Position numbers and translations under genes: made by a program. Below, one piece after another: positions 1 through 11,346 of a DNA stretch of 64,000 nt; positions within the stretch are counted from its first letter, which is position 1; the number at the start of each line of letters is the position of its first letter. The notes beneath the pieces were generated by a model, which saw nothing but the letters and a program-made list of their open reading frames with translations, ran no database searches and was not told where the DNA came from. This stretch comes from Gnetum montanum. Lineage: Eukaryota > Streptophyta > Gnetopsida > Gnetales > Gnetaceae. The stretch lies in assembly GCA_015680685.1 (NCBI GenBank), contig MNCI01029287.1, positions 157,043-221,042 on the forward strand, given 5' to 3'.

Positions 1-1550
1 TAATTTTTTAAGAAATAAATCCAAGATCTCCATACTATAAGAGCTTCATACAATTGTCATTTTATTTTTATTTAGGATTTTAATTACCCACCGTGTATAA
101 AGCCTTCGTAATTCATTTGAGATAATTAAATTAATGCTAGGTCTTTAATAGGTGCTCCATACAATTGTTGCATGTAAGAAAATTTGCTGAAATTATTTTT
201 TTGCCACCGGACCATATTAAATTGAAATTATATTTTGTGACTTCAATTCCGTGCGTTCGGGTTTCGCATTTGTCTTCAACGATGACAATTTCTTCCGAAT
301 AAACTGTAACCCTGATTCATCAGCATCGGCTAAATAATCTCCGGGTTCTGCTGATTCAGTTGTGCACCTGTCTTACTATGCTTTTATGTCTCTGTGTCCG
401 CACTTGATGGATTGGTAATGGTGATGACGAATGCGTTGGCGTAGGGCACTTCTGTTGTTTTTTGGTAAGGTTGCCATGTGTTCCATAAAAAACTACGGTC
501 GTTGTAACCTTTGCTGCTGCGCTGCCTTTATGGTTTTTGAAAGCATCTATCATCTCTTGCAACACCTGTTTCCATCCGGTCGTTGAAACTACCTTTGATG
601 AATTGATCTTGGTGAAAAAATTTTAATAACATATATAATATTCTTTCATTTGCCAAAAGAGATTTAACAGATCCGGTCAAATAAATGTAACATGAGAGAT
701 GAAATCCCTGCTCAAATGCTTGCTGTATAACTGCTTTAACGTTGCCTTGTTTGCGGCACTATTAATGAATTTCATCTTAGACTCCTACATGCTGCTGCCC
801 AAAACTGAAAGCGGATAATGCTGAATTTGGACCTTGTGAATTTCAACTTTATAATGCCTCTTGGGTAGTGTAGATTCCTGAGAATGATGCCTATCATCGC
901 AGCTCCGTCGTGTTTCCCTGTTGAATTCCTGAAACTGCTATGTAACCGTGGTTAGACATTTTCGACATTTCTTGGTGGCTTTCCCGTTGTTGGCTGTGCG
1001 TGATTAGTAATTGTCATTGGCAGTAAAGAACATGTTTTGGAAGATTGAACTTGGCTATCCGATAACTCCGTCGGCCTCATGTGCCTCCCACTTCTTTCTT
1101 CTTTATTTTTCGCTGCCTCGCGCACGTTGCATCCACCGATGATCTTTGTTCTGGACAGATTCAAGCTCTACCCTTTTTTTTCTCAGTTTGGTAATGTTGG
1201 GATGCATCGCTGGTTGGCAAAGTTTCATGTCTTAGCGGCACCATTTCTGCATGATTTCACGATGGTCAACACTGCGTGGTCTGGAGACTAATGGTTGTCA
1301 TCGTTGCCGTTCGGCTGCTGGTCGTGGCAAAAACAACTCTAGTTATGATAAGGTGTCTCTGTTTGGGATCTTCTGGGTGATTCTCTCTGCTACTGTTTGT
1401 TTGGTGTTTCATGGCCTTGGGGGTGCATCGTTCTGCAAGTTTACATGCCGCATAGGTCATGCAAGGGCTGCCTTGGCCCTACTAGTCATGCATCCCCTGT
1501 TTGAGGGCCGCTGCCCTCTGTTTCCTTCAACAGCTTACTGATCAACATAT
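1..1550. other. Left flank, no gene recognised
   Basis: This stretch is moderately AT-rich with a slightly GC-richer part around 950-1540. The longest open frames are under 100 codons and show no domain I recognise, no good splice-site chain and no repeat hallmark. It could be unique intergenic DNA or a very old element. Confidence 0.4.
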
Positions 1551-1559
1551 TGCCCAAAC

Positions 1560-2290
1560 TTTGATAAATTCGTATTTCTTTTGAAATTCTTTCCAAATTA
1601 TTTGAGGCTTTCCAAATTATTTAAGGCAGAGCACAAATGCTTTGAACAAATATCGACAACCTGAAACACTATTTTCTACCACCTTCTCCCATTCATCCTT
1701 TAACAGTATCCAAGGATTTGCCAGTTATTTTATTTATTGTTTTCATTCGTTCCATATTTTCATCCAATCTTTTTTTTAGCGAGTGACAGGAATCAATACC
1801 TTTTCAAACTACATCTTGCCATTTCAAATAGTTATATTGAAATATTTTAGAGGTCTCAATCATCTCATATCTCTGTTCCATGAAATGGCTAAAATGTGCT
1901 AACATAAAGCATTAAAGAACTGTAATTAACATTGAATAAGAAATTCTGAATGCTGCAAGGTTTATCACAAAGTTTGTCTTTATTTCTGGCCACAAGGTGT
2001 GCTCAGATACACAATGCTCGAATAAAGATCTGTTCGCTTTATGGCTCCTACTATGGGCACTCAGAAATAATTCTAACTCTAAGAAGGAAAAAAGGCAAGA
2101 GTTCAGGTCAGGGACCGAGACTAATTAACTAACTATTGCCAAACCAAGTGCGCCCACCTCTTATTTATAGGTGACAAGACAGGCCCTGATATCAGATGTC
2201 CAATATCACTTGGAAGGCTCTGATATTGCGTACCGAATATCGCAAATGCACTATCGCGGCCCTAATATTGCAGCTCATCAAATACCTCTA
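1560..2290 (-). repeat. LTR fragment of the Ty3 family, R-U5 part
   Basis: Read on the minus strand, this matches the promoter-to-R region of the LTRs of the element at 17421-35910. It has a TATA-like CCTATAAATAAG (minus complement of 2161-2171), then the motif GAGTGCCCATAGTAGG (2047-2062), AGATCTTTATTCGAGCATT (2013-2031), and an AATAAA-type signal (1973-1989). Upstream of the TATA box, 2190-2280 holds several GATAT/ATATC palindromes. U3 is cut off where it meets the third-ORF remnant. It sits where the 3' LTR of the neighbouring minus-strand element should be, yet it resembles the other element's LTR more closely. Outer boundary approximate. Confidence 0.6.
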
Positions 2291-2771
2291 CAATTACCTT
2301 AACTAAGTAAGATATTGAGATTCCTTCAATTTTGACTGTAGCATCAACTTCTCGATTTTGCTAAAATTGGTATGTTTCTCCTAGATACCATTCTCCATTA
2401 TATGTCAAAGTAGGCCACAAAGGAGATGACTGAAGTTGAGCCTTAACAACTTCTAGAGTAAATTCCAAAAATGGACTAAAGTTAAGTTCCACAATTACTA
2501 TCAACATGATGGATTTTTCCTGAATAGCCTGAAGGCATTCAAGTGACAGTGTAAGTTGTTGTCCCTAGACGGGCATTGGTGGAACATCCGCTTCTACTTG
2601 AGTAGAGTGGTCTGTGATAGGAGTTTATTGATGAATGCTAAAGGATTGTGCTTCCTACTCTCGTTTATCTACTTGTTGATTTTTCTCTCTTACTTGTCCT
2701 CTTCCATGGTCTCATGGTCTTTTTCTTACTAGTAGTGGGAGTTCTCCTTGTGCTTCTCTTTTTGGGACCAT
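2290..2771 (-). pseudogene. Third ORF of element A, 5' half
   Basis: The minus-strand reading starts at the ATG at 2771 and runs through several stops. It contains NFSPFLEF and then GEWYLGETY (complement of about 2371-2399). The same block occurs as NFKPFLEK and GEWYMGETY in the third ORF of the element at 17421-35910. The ATG is immediately preceded on the coding strand by TTGTAG, a splice-acceptor-like sequence, as in the other copy. Homology ends near 2290 where LTR sequence begins, so the domain and coiled-coil part are missing. Function unknown; in Athila elements this position holds an additional (env-like) ORF. Confidence 0.6.
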
Positions 2772-3097
2772 CTACAATCAATCAAGGGTTTGGAATTACT
2801 AGAATATTCTTATAAATGAGCAACAATTTGATACCTTATTCATACCCTTAGTCATATCAAGTTCTTAATTCATTATGATTGTAGAGTTGGAAAAATTTTC
2901 TATAACAACCCCATTAGTACTTTAAATGAGTGGTATGATCAATTAGAAGTCTTCTTAAAGTTGTTTTGGCCTTACCATGAGTGATTTACTTTAAGATTCT
3001 AAATATGTTTCCTAAGAATTACCATGATAATATCTTCTGGTTGTTAGCAATTTCAAAAAAATTGACTTAAATTTCCCTTACTAGCATCCCCATCACA

Positions 3098-3128
3098 CCC
3101 CACCCCCGCCCCTCCCCCCTGCCCCACC
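3098..3128 (-). other. G-quadruplex-like tract
   Basis: The plus strand is almost pure C with tracts of four to six. On the minus strand, the sense strand of element A, this gives at least five G-runs separated by one or two bases. It stands out in AT-rich surroundings and lies about 330 bases upstream of the third-ORF ATG. Confidence 0.7.
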
Positions 3129-3304
3129 TTGACTAAGGTGATCACTCCAGGATCATGTAGATTTGAAAATCATGCAAATTGGGACAATAATGAGCAAGTT
3201 ATGAGCATTAGAAGTTGGAGTGTCAAAGCTCTTAGCTACAAAGAAAAATTGGCAACAACTCCCTTCTTATGAAATTCAGAAATGAAAAATTTTTCTAATT
3301 CCCT

Positions 3305-3400
3305 TGTGTGCTATATAGGTTTTATGCGTGCGATATCATAAATGCAACATCGTAGGTACTTATGATATCATAGATACAATGTCACCTTAGAAAAATCAAA
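3305..3400 (-). promoter_or_regulatory. Internal LTR-promoter-like module of element A
   Basis: The minus strand carries ATGATATCAT-type palindromes followed by CCTATATAG (complement of 3311-3319). The ~100-base block resembles the promoter part of this element's own 5' LTR at 12006-12100 in TATA spelling, GATATC palindromes and the flanking TTTTGATTT/AAATTTTG block. It lies about 540 bases upstream of the third-ORF ATG. Confidence 0.45.
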
Positions 3401-4639
3401 ATTTATGAATGTTTTTCTTGGAAAAAATTGAGCCCCATAGGATAGTTGGAAGATATGCATAATGTTAAAAGTGTCTTGATGTGGAGATGATGCTTTAGTT
3501 GTGAAAAACAAGCATTGAAAGTCTACGATTAAGAAATATTGGTTATGAAAGTATATGAGGTATTGATTGAATGGATGAGAAAGACAACATTGTTGTGTTA
3601 TTAGAACAGATAGTGTGAATGATATGGGAAGTATTTATTGTTATTTACTAGAATTGGAAGCCTCAAGATGATGTGGAATCGCTTGGTAGGTATAAGATAC
3701 AATAGTTATATAAGTGGATCCTCCTCAAAGTAGGCTCTAACCTTTAATAACCTTGTATAACCACACCTAGAAGTGTCCTTAGGCACTTAAGGAGTTGAAT
3801 GTAATGCATACCTGTTTAGCAAAACACACATATTACTATCACTAAATTGGAAAACTTACTCTATGTTACACAAGGGCATAAGTTATGATTATTCAAATAG
3901 TGAGATGAAATGGTTTTAGAAGGGATTGCAAAAATTGAGACTTGAGGTGTCTTACCATAGGAAAAATGAATTCTTGTGTTTTATTAGTGGTTAAAGTAAT
4001 CACTAGCCTTTTTGTCCAAGTTTCAAACCAAGTCCAGACCACATTCTAGTGACATTGCATCATTTCATCTCTTGGAATTATAATCATAAGACTATTAAGG
4101 TTACAAGGAATATCATCACTTGGAGTATTGTCCAAGGGAGGAGTTTATTCATGGCACTTTATTTTTATTTTTATGTTTCTGAGAAGTTGCCTACCTTCAA
4201 GCATGAGTAACATGCCTTTCCAGTGGAACCCCAAAAAACTTATTTTGTGCTCTTTTATTTGTTAGTTGTGTCAACCCTTTTAAGGGAACACTTATTTTAC
4301 TCTTACTTCCACTTTTTGTTATATCTATAAGGATATAATACAACCTTAGTAACATGATAGAACTTACAATAATAATCCAAAAAGAATCCACAAGTCCCCT
4401 TGATGTCACACCCTTTTCATTTCACTTGATTCTTCACTTTTCTGTCCAAGCATAATGATCAAAATTTTATCCTTAGTTTGATGATGGAAACAATATCATC
4501 ATGGTCATGGTGAGAACTTCTAATTAATGGAATGGATGGATGGGTGATGTGGGCTCACTATGTAAATAATCAGTCTTTTATGACTTGATGACATAGATAA
4601 ATCTTCACCTTATTGGGCTACATCTTGCCTTTATTTAAA

Positions 4640-4875
4640 TTTATTTTATTAATGATCAAAAATTATTTACAAAGGATTTAAAAAAAAAGTATAAAAGAAA
4701 TGGGAAAGATAGTAAAAATTATGAAAAAGTATGAAAAATGAAAAATGTTAAAGAATTGAAAAATATTAAAGAATGTGAAAAATTGAAGAAATGAAAAAGT
4801 ATAAAAGAATAAGAAAAAGGTAAAAGAAAATGAAAAATGAAAATAATTGTAAAACAAAAAGTAGAAAAAATTAGT
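4640..4875 (-). repeat. T-rich post-pol spacer of element A
   Basis: The plus strand is a run of GAAAAAT/AAAGAAT-type purine repeats, so the element's sense strand is strongly T-rich. It begins right after the integrase C-terminus. The other Ty3 element has the same skew in the same place (29880-30065). Confidence 0.6.
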
Positions 4876-4897
4876 AAGGTACCTACAATTTTAAATG

Positions 4898-5943
4898 GAT
4901 GCCCCCACGACTATTAGAGAAATGGAAGATAGAACAAGTGGAAGACTGGTGAGTAGGTTGGGTAGATTTCTTTGAGTACTCATAGTATGGTTTGACTTGG
5001 TGGATATTGACAATGATAAGCTTATGTGGGCTAGATGGATGATGAATATGTAAGGCACCAGATGGATAAGTGACATATACTATGTATGGTCCTTCCCAAA
5101 GTGTCTGAAATTTAGCCTTTTGGGGTAAATGACCAGGATTGTAATAGAGGGCCTTGTTGCCTAGTTGTATGGTTACATTTCTTATCCACGAATCGTGCCT
5201 AAGTTTGGAGTAGTGCATGTGGAATTTCCTACCCATAAGTGCTACTTATCTATTTTCATCTAAAATATTTAATTTATTAGATGTTCTTTTTATGCTAAAC
5301 TCAAATTAAGGTCAATTTTACTAGTAATACCTAAAGTATGAAGCTCTACTTGGATTGGAAGTGTTGGTAACTTTCTATAGACTAACTCATATGGGGTGTA
5401 CCCTATAGATAATTTCCAAGATGTTCTATAGGTCCATAGAGCATCATTTAATTTTGTACTCTAATCACATCTAAACCTACTAACCATCCTAGTAAGTATT
5501 CTAGTAATTTCATGGTTAGTAACTTCAACTTGATCATTTTTGTGGGGATGATATGGTTTTGTTAATTTATGGTTGACCCCAACTTGTTGCATGAGTTTCT
5601 TAAAGGTAGCACCAATGAAGTGGGTTCCATTATTTGATATTAGCATTCTAGGTACTCCAAATTGGTTCACCAGATGTTGTTGGAAAAACCTGGCAACTAT
5701 TTTTGCTATACAATCATCTATTGTTTCTACCTCTGCCCACTTCGTGTAATAATCCATAGTCACAATAATGTATGCTTTTCTGTTTAACATTGGTTGAATG
5801 GGCCTCACAAAATTAATTCCCCAAATATCAAAAGGTTCCAGTAGCTGTATATAGTGTTGCAACCCTTCATGTCTGGTCGTAATTCCTCTATCTCTTTGGC
5901 AATGTTCACATGATTGGGCAAAACTGTGTGCATCTCTAAACAA
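4898..5943 (-). pseudogene. Ty3 integrase of element A
   Basis: The minus-strand reading shows the zinc-finger end SCEHCQRDRG, the core start WGINFVRP, the second catalytic block ISNNGTHFIGATF and the third EVTNHEITRIL. The downstream C-terminal domain has LYYNPGHLPQKAKFQTLWEGPY and ends with QVKPYYEYS. The first catalytic aspartate is replaced by asparagine. A gap between 5236 and 5461 is bridged only by frames with stops. The enzyme would have inserted the element's cDNA into host chromatin. No chromodomain is visible, which fits the OTA branch rather than chromoviruses. Confidence 0.8.
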
Positions 5944-6249
5944 AGTAGGTCAAAAGTAGCTTGCCATCAGTAATTTAACTACTGTTCTACATCTTACATA
6001 GTGGCCACTAGATGGACCTTCATGGATTTCTTGTAACACTCTTTACTGGTCATGATTAGGTACACACCATCTAACAAGCCCATTCGCACAAATTTTGTAT
6101 ATGTTATCATTTATTTCCATGTATTGTTTACCTTTGTGAAGGAATTGTTCACGTTGTTTTCTATTCCATTCAATAGGAAGCTCTTGTGTGATGAGATACA
6201 TTACGTACTCTACAGTCCATGTCTATTCTATTGAATTTACAACCTTTGC

Positions 6250-7830
6250 TATTCTAGTGAAGAGGTCCTCATTGGGAAATTGGTCTGATAAGGGTTCTAC
6301 TTGGTTGTCTGTGTCCCATTTCAACCTTGATAAATGATCAGCTACAACATTTTCTGTCCCTTTTTTTATCAATCACTATGATATCAAAATCTTGAAGAAT
6401 CACAAACCATCTTATCACTCTGGGATTGACCATTAGCTTGTTCATTAAGAATCAAATGAAACTATGATATGTGTAAACAAAGATATGGTAATCAAGCACA
6501 TAATGTCTGAATTTTTCAAGCACATACTCCATGACCATTAGCTCATTTTTAACTATGGTGTAGTTTAATTGTGCTTTGGTGATGCTCTTGCTAGCACAAT
6601 GTATGCAGTATTGTCTCTTTTGATCATTAAGTTATGTCAGTATTACGCCAAGTGCATAGTTGGAGGCATTAATTATGATATGAAAAGGCCTTGACCAATT
6701 CAAAGCTTGAAGGATTGGTGTGTCAACTAACTTCTATTTCAACATTCTAAAACCTTTTCACATGACTCAGTCCACTCAAAAGGTGCATCCTTCTTTGTGA
6801 GTTCTACTAGGGGTTTGGCTATTTTTGAGAAGTTTTTAATAAATCTTTTGTAGTATCCCATATGGCCCAAAAAGGATCTTACATCTTTTACTATCTGTGG
6901 CCTTTGAGTGATATTTTGGATGACTTTGATTTTTTCAGGATCTACCTCTATACCCTTTTGGAAGATTTTGTGTCCTAATACTATGTCTTTTTGGATCATA
7001 AGATGGCTCTTCTACAAATTGAGCTTTAGATTAGTTTAAACACACATTTTAAGTACTTGCTCTAACTAGTCCAAGGCTTATTTGAAATCTAGCCCGTATG
7101 TAAAGAAATCATTCATAAAAACTTCAACACCATTGCCTATCTACTTTTGGAAGATGCTTGAAACTAATCTCTAGAAGGTTGCTAGCACATTGCATAGACC
7201 AAAAGGCATATGTTTGTAAGTAAATGTTCCCCATGGACTAGTGAACATGGTTTTCTCTTGGTCCTCTGGTGCAATGCAGATTTGATTGTATCTATTGTAC
7301 CCATTCAAAAACCTGTAGTACTCATGTTCTGAAATTGTGTCCATGACTTGATCAACAAAGGGCAATGGGAAATGTTCCTTAAACATGGCTGATTTCAATA
7401 ATTGGAAGTCTATGAAGACTCACCATTTGTCTCCCTTCTTTATAACTATCACCAAATGACTTACCCATTCACTATCTGCAATTGGATAAATGAATTCTAC
7501 CTTTAGCAACTTCTCCAATTCTTGCTTAACTACCTTAGTGAGTTTAGGATTAAGTCTTTGTTGATGTTGGTGTTTTGGTTTGACTATAGGATTAGTGTAG
7601 ATTTGGTGTTGGCAAATTCGTGGATTAATTCATGTGATCTCATCATAAGACCATCTCAATGTTGTAGGCCATCTGTTGGGCACTTCCAATAGTTTCCCTT
7701 TTTGTTTCTTGTCTAGGTTTACATTGATAATTACTGGCTTCTTATTTCTTAGAAATACGTCTTCTAATGTTGCTAGTAGGGCCTCTAATTCTGGCGATTC
7801 TAGTTCCATTGTGTCTGGGATTTTCAAGTG
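6250..7830 (-). pseudogene. Ty3 reverse transcriptase-RNase H of element A
   Basis: On the minus strand RT runs from about 7830 down, with YPIADSEW, FPLPFVDQVMD, PWGTFTYKHMPFGLCN and a catalytic box VFMNDF in place of VFMDDF. The connection VRSFLGHMGYYKRFIKNFS (6739-6999 region) follows. The RNase H end is followed by GTENVVADHLSRLKWDTD (complement of about 6300-6365). Stops and frame breaks split it into short open pieces. The region copies element RNA to DNA in an active relative; here the catalytic box is broken. Confidence 0.85.
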
Positions 7831-8077
7831 TTCCCCTTTGGTTTCTTCCTCCTAATTGTTATGAGGGTAAGAGTGTCTTTTCCTTAGTTTTTCTTAGCTT
7901 ATCTATTTTTGCAACGTAGGTATTGATGATCTATTCTTCTGGTTCCATGTACTTATCAGATTGGGTTTCTTCACTAGTAATTAGCCACTGGGTGCCCTCT
8001 TATTGGGTTGCTGCTACATACAGTTAATTTTGCACACAACTTATTTCTATGCATTGATTGTATGCCTTAGTCTCTTT

Positions 8078-8500
8078 TCATTTAATGGCCCAATTTTTTT
8101 GCATGCAATTGCACCCATGATTGTTGCATGCAAGACATGGAATCCTTTGTTTGTGTATGATTCTAGCTTCATCTTCCTTGGAAATTTCCAAGGATAAATC
8201 ATGAATTCCAAGCTTAGCATCCACGATGCTAAGCCAAGCTCTTCCCATGATAATTAGGAACTCTTCCTTTTTTTTCTCTACATGAATTACTAAAAGATCA
8301 GTGGAATAGGACCAACCACTGATGGTGGTAAGCACATCTTCCACCTATCCAAGTGGAATTGTGATTGATTGGTCTATGAGCTCTAAATAGATGTTACATT
8401 TCTTTAGTGGTAGGAGGTTCCAAGCTTGGTACATGTCTTGAGATATCATATTTACTTTAGACCCAAAATCTAATAGAGCTTTTCACAATTTTAATCCCAC
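8078..8500 (-). pseudogene. Ty3 protease of element A
   Basis: Minus-strand ALLDFGSKVNMIS (complement of about 8458-8490) gives the aspartic protease active site with D-F-G-S. It is followed by TISGWSYSTDLLVI, GRAWLSIVDAKLGIHDLSLEIS and a CLACNNHGCNCMQ tail. The other Ty3 element encodes nearly the same order (ERAWLSMVDARMGIRDLSLEIS, then GCNCMQKIWSIK). In an active element it would cleave the gag-pol polyprotein. Confidence 0.75.
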
Positions 8501-8899
8501 TATTTGGAGATAAATCAAGGGACTTCTTGGATTAGTTCTTTTCTGTGAAAGAGCCCTTGCCTTGATTCAATGGGTTACTATTTTTGTGAGCATGACAGTT
8601 GTGAAATTTGGACTTGATGAAGTTGGAAGCTTATTGCATTGGTAAGGATTTGATGTGGATGGGGTGGAGTTAGACATGTTTCCCATTTGCTAAGTCTTCT
8701 CTAGGATCATTTTGAAGAATGGTCATTTCTTGGATTGAGACTCATAAGTAACCTTCCTCTCATGTGTATTAACTACCCTTTGAGTGCTTTTTGACTGAGG
8801 TTGTGATGGCAACTTCCCCTACATAATAGAAGGTGGCATTAGTGGCATAGGACTAAAGTGTTGAGTAGAAGGTCCAGCTATTGGTGGATGCACGTATAA

Positions 8900-11130
8900 G
8901 TTGGAATCAGTCCTTAGTGGTGTCGATCTGTGGTATTTTGTTGAATAGTACCATGGGGTTTGAATAGTTGCATGATCAGGTAAGACTGGATACTGGACAT
9001 AGTATCCATAAGGATCATGTTGTCAATATGAATACTGTTGATGCAGTGGTGGCATGGCCTATGATTACGATTACTACAACTACTAATGGTAGTGCTCCTA
9101 CGGTTGCGAAAAGGCTTCACTAGGATAGTACATTGGTTGCAGGTTTTGTCTGTAGTTACCTTGAGGATAAGGTAATTATTTTGTTATTTGCTTTTGAACA
9201 AATCATTAGTTAAGTGCACATGCTCTAGTTTCTTGTAGATGTACAATGATTGGACAACATCCCTTAGGATGCTCATACTAGCACACAATGCAAACTTCAT
9301 CATCTATGGAGCTGGTGTCTAAGTATCCAGCTACTAAAGCAACTTTGCCCTTTTGTCCAAATTCCTTCTTCTTCTTTTTGTCTCTACCTCTATTAAGTGC
9401 TTATTCTATTTTCTCCTCCATAATCTTTAGTGTTGTTGTACATCATTCATCTACTAAATCCAACATTTTCATTACCTATGCTACTACATTGGTAACAAAT
9501 CTCTAAATTGGTAGCATCTCTTTCCTAATGACTTGATCCAAGGTTTCTTTCTCTTGGGTATCACACACCATGCATCCCTTTTTTGGATTGATGAATCCTT
9601 GTTGTATTCTTTAGCTGATTTCCTTTTTCTAAATTATCCTTCTTCTTTTACCACTTGATCAATAAGTTTTTGAATCCAATGGGCAATTAATTCTGATAGT
9701 CTTCCTTGGGCATAAATTGCAAGGATCTCTCTTGTTTTTCTTGTCAGCCCATTTATGATATGCCTTAGTTGTTCCTTTGATGAAAATCCATGGCTTGGTC
9801 ATATGTGTAATAAGGAATAATATCTGCCCATTGCTACATCAAGGGTCTTGTGAGTCCCTTGTTTCCAATTCTAAATTTGCTTTCTTATGTTCAACACTAG
9901 TGAATATGTTTGATATTTGTCATTAAAAATTTGAAGCATGGTACTCCAATATCTGATGGAATTAGGTTCCATTAACCTATACTAGCTTTCTACTTCCTTC
10001 ACAAGTGTTCTAGGAAACAACTTCAATTTTTTCTAATCACTCTCTAAGTTTTGAAGGGCATAGGCATTATGGAATGCTCGAAGGTGATTTTGATGATCAA
10101 TGTTATAACCTCCTTCAAATCTGGGCATGTTATTCATATCTAGCTATTTAATTTGGTTGTTTTTCACATGCCTAGTTGGTATGTAGACCACTTCCTAAAT
10201 GTTGATCATGTTCTAGGTTGTCATAAGGGGTTCATCATCATGATCACGTTTATGGGCTCTATGGTCATAGTGACCCCTTCTATGCTCGTGCCTCTCTTGA
10301 TCCTCTCTTCTATTTCTATGCCTTCTTCTTTCATACTTCTCATATTTTGAATTAGAATACCTTAAGTATTGGTCATGATGATCATGAGCTCTTATTTTTT
10401 TCCTATCAAAGTCTTGGTACTTGTGCTATCTCCTGTCATAGTCCTTTGGTGATCGTGATGAAGCAGAAGAGGTAGTAGGAGAACGATGCTAGCTAGTTCA
10501 CCTTTCATGACTCTTATGAGTTTCCTTGTAGGGCTTAGCAAGATTCCTTAGCCTAGAATCCTGCTTGTATCTTGAGTCAGTAGCCTCCCCTTTGTGTGTC
10601 TCTGCTAGAGTAGAGTGTATTTGGGCTTTGATAGGTTCTTCTAGTCTGATGATAGGTGTCTTTGATGGCTCCTTATGGTTTAGGTGGAGTTGTTCCGAAA
10701 TGAACTGATCAACATTAAGCTCTTCTATGATAGCAAATGTGTTGGCTTACTTCCCCTTAGTATGAACATGTTTGATTTCCATAGTAGCATCTCTCTTTAT
10801 CTGCTCCCTTGTAGGTTCATAGGGTTTGGCCATGTGTTGAGTCACATGATACCCTTCTTGAATCTGGTCCATGTGCATTCCTCTTAGACTAGTTTGTAGC
10901 ATGTTTAGTGTTGCACATTCAAGAGGCAAGACTATGTTGCCTTGCATGTCTCTCCACCTGATTTATTTGTCCTAATGGAATATGAAGGTAAAGTCTGGAT
11001 GGTATGGATCAGTGTGAGCATAAGTAATACATGTCTACATTAGCATTCCCTAGTCTTCTTGATTAGTAGTTCTATCACTACTCCTTCTTGTTTCCTTAGC
11101 AGGTGATAACTGATCATTATGTGAAGCCAT
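8900..11130 (-). pseudogene. Ty3 gag of element A
   Basis: The minus-strand ATG at 11128-11130 begins MASHNDQLSP. After many stops it continues with IRWRDMQGNIVLPLECATLNM near 10950. The other element has the cognate MQWRDMEGTVMLPLDRSVPGM. The remainder down to about 8900 is fragmented and rich in H, Q, R and Y. The protein would form the particle shell. The start is chosen because it lies about 200 bases after the primer site, the same spacing as in the other element. Confidence 0.6.
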
Positions 11131-11325
11131 GTTATCATTTTTTGCTAATTTATGTTAAGTATGCTTTAGATTAAGGTTGTGAATATTAGAGTTAGGTTTT
11201 GATACAATGAACTTGGAAAATTAATTACTTAGTATAACATTGACTTATCCTTGGCAATGATGTGAATGATGAGTGGTGGAGTATCCAACACTCAACCATA
11301 TGAGATACGAGTGTTCACACACAAT

Positions 11326-11346
11326 CCCGGTCGAACTCCACAAATA
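11326..11346 (-). promoter_or_regulatory. Probable primer-binding site, decayed tRNA-Asp type
   Basis: On the minus strand TGGAGTTCGACCGGGATTG resembles the Athila-type tRNA-Asp primer site TGGCGCCGTTGCCGGGGA with several substitutions. Its distance to the gag ATG (about 200 bases) agrees with the primer site of the other element. Confidence 0.45.

Noticed and set aside
11194-11208. Minus-strand TTGTATCAAAACCTAA as an initiator tRNA-Met primer site for element A
   Set aside because: The Asp-type site at 11326-11346 fits better: its distance to the gag ATG equals that in element B, and U5-type repeats begin just beyond it.
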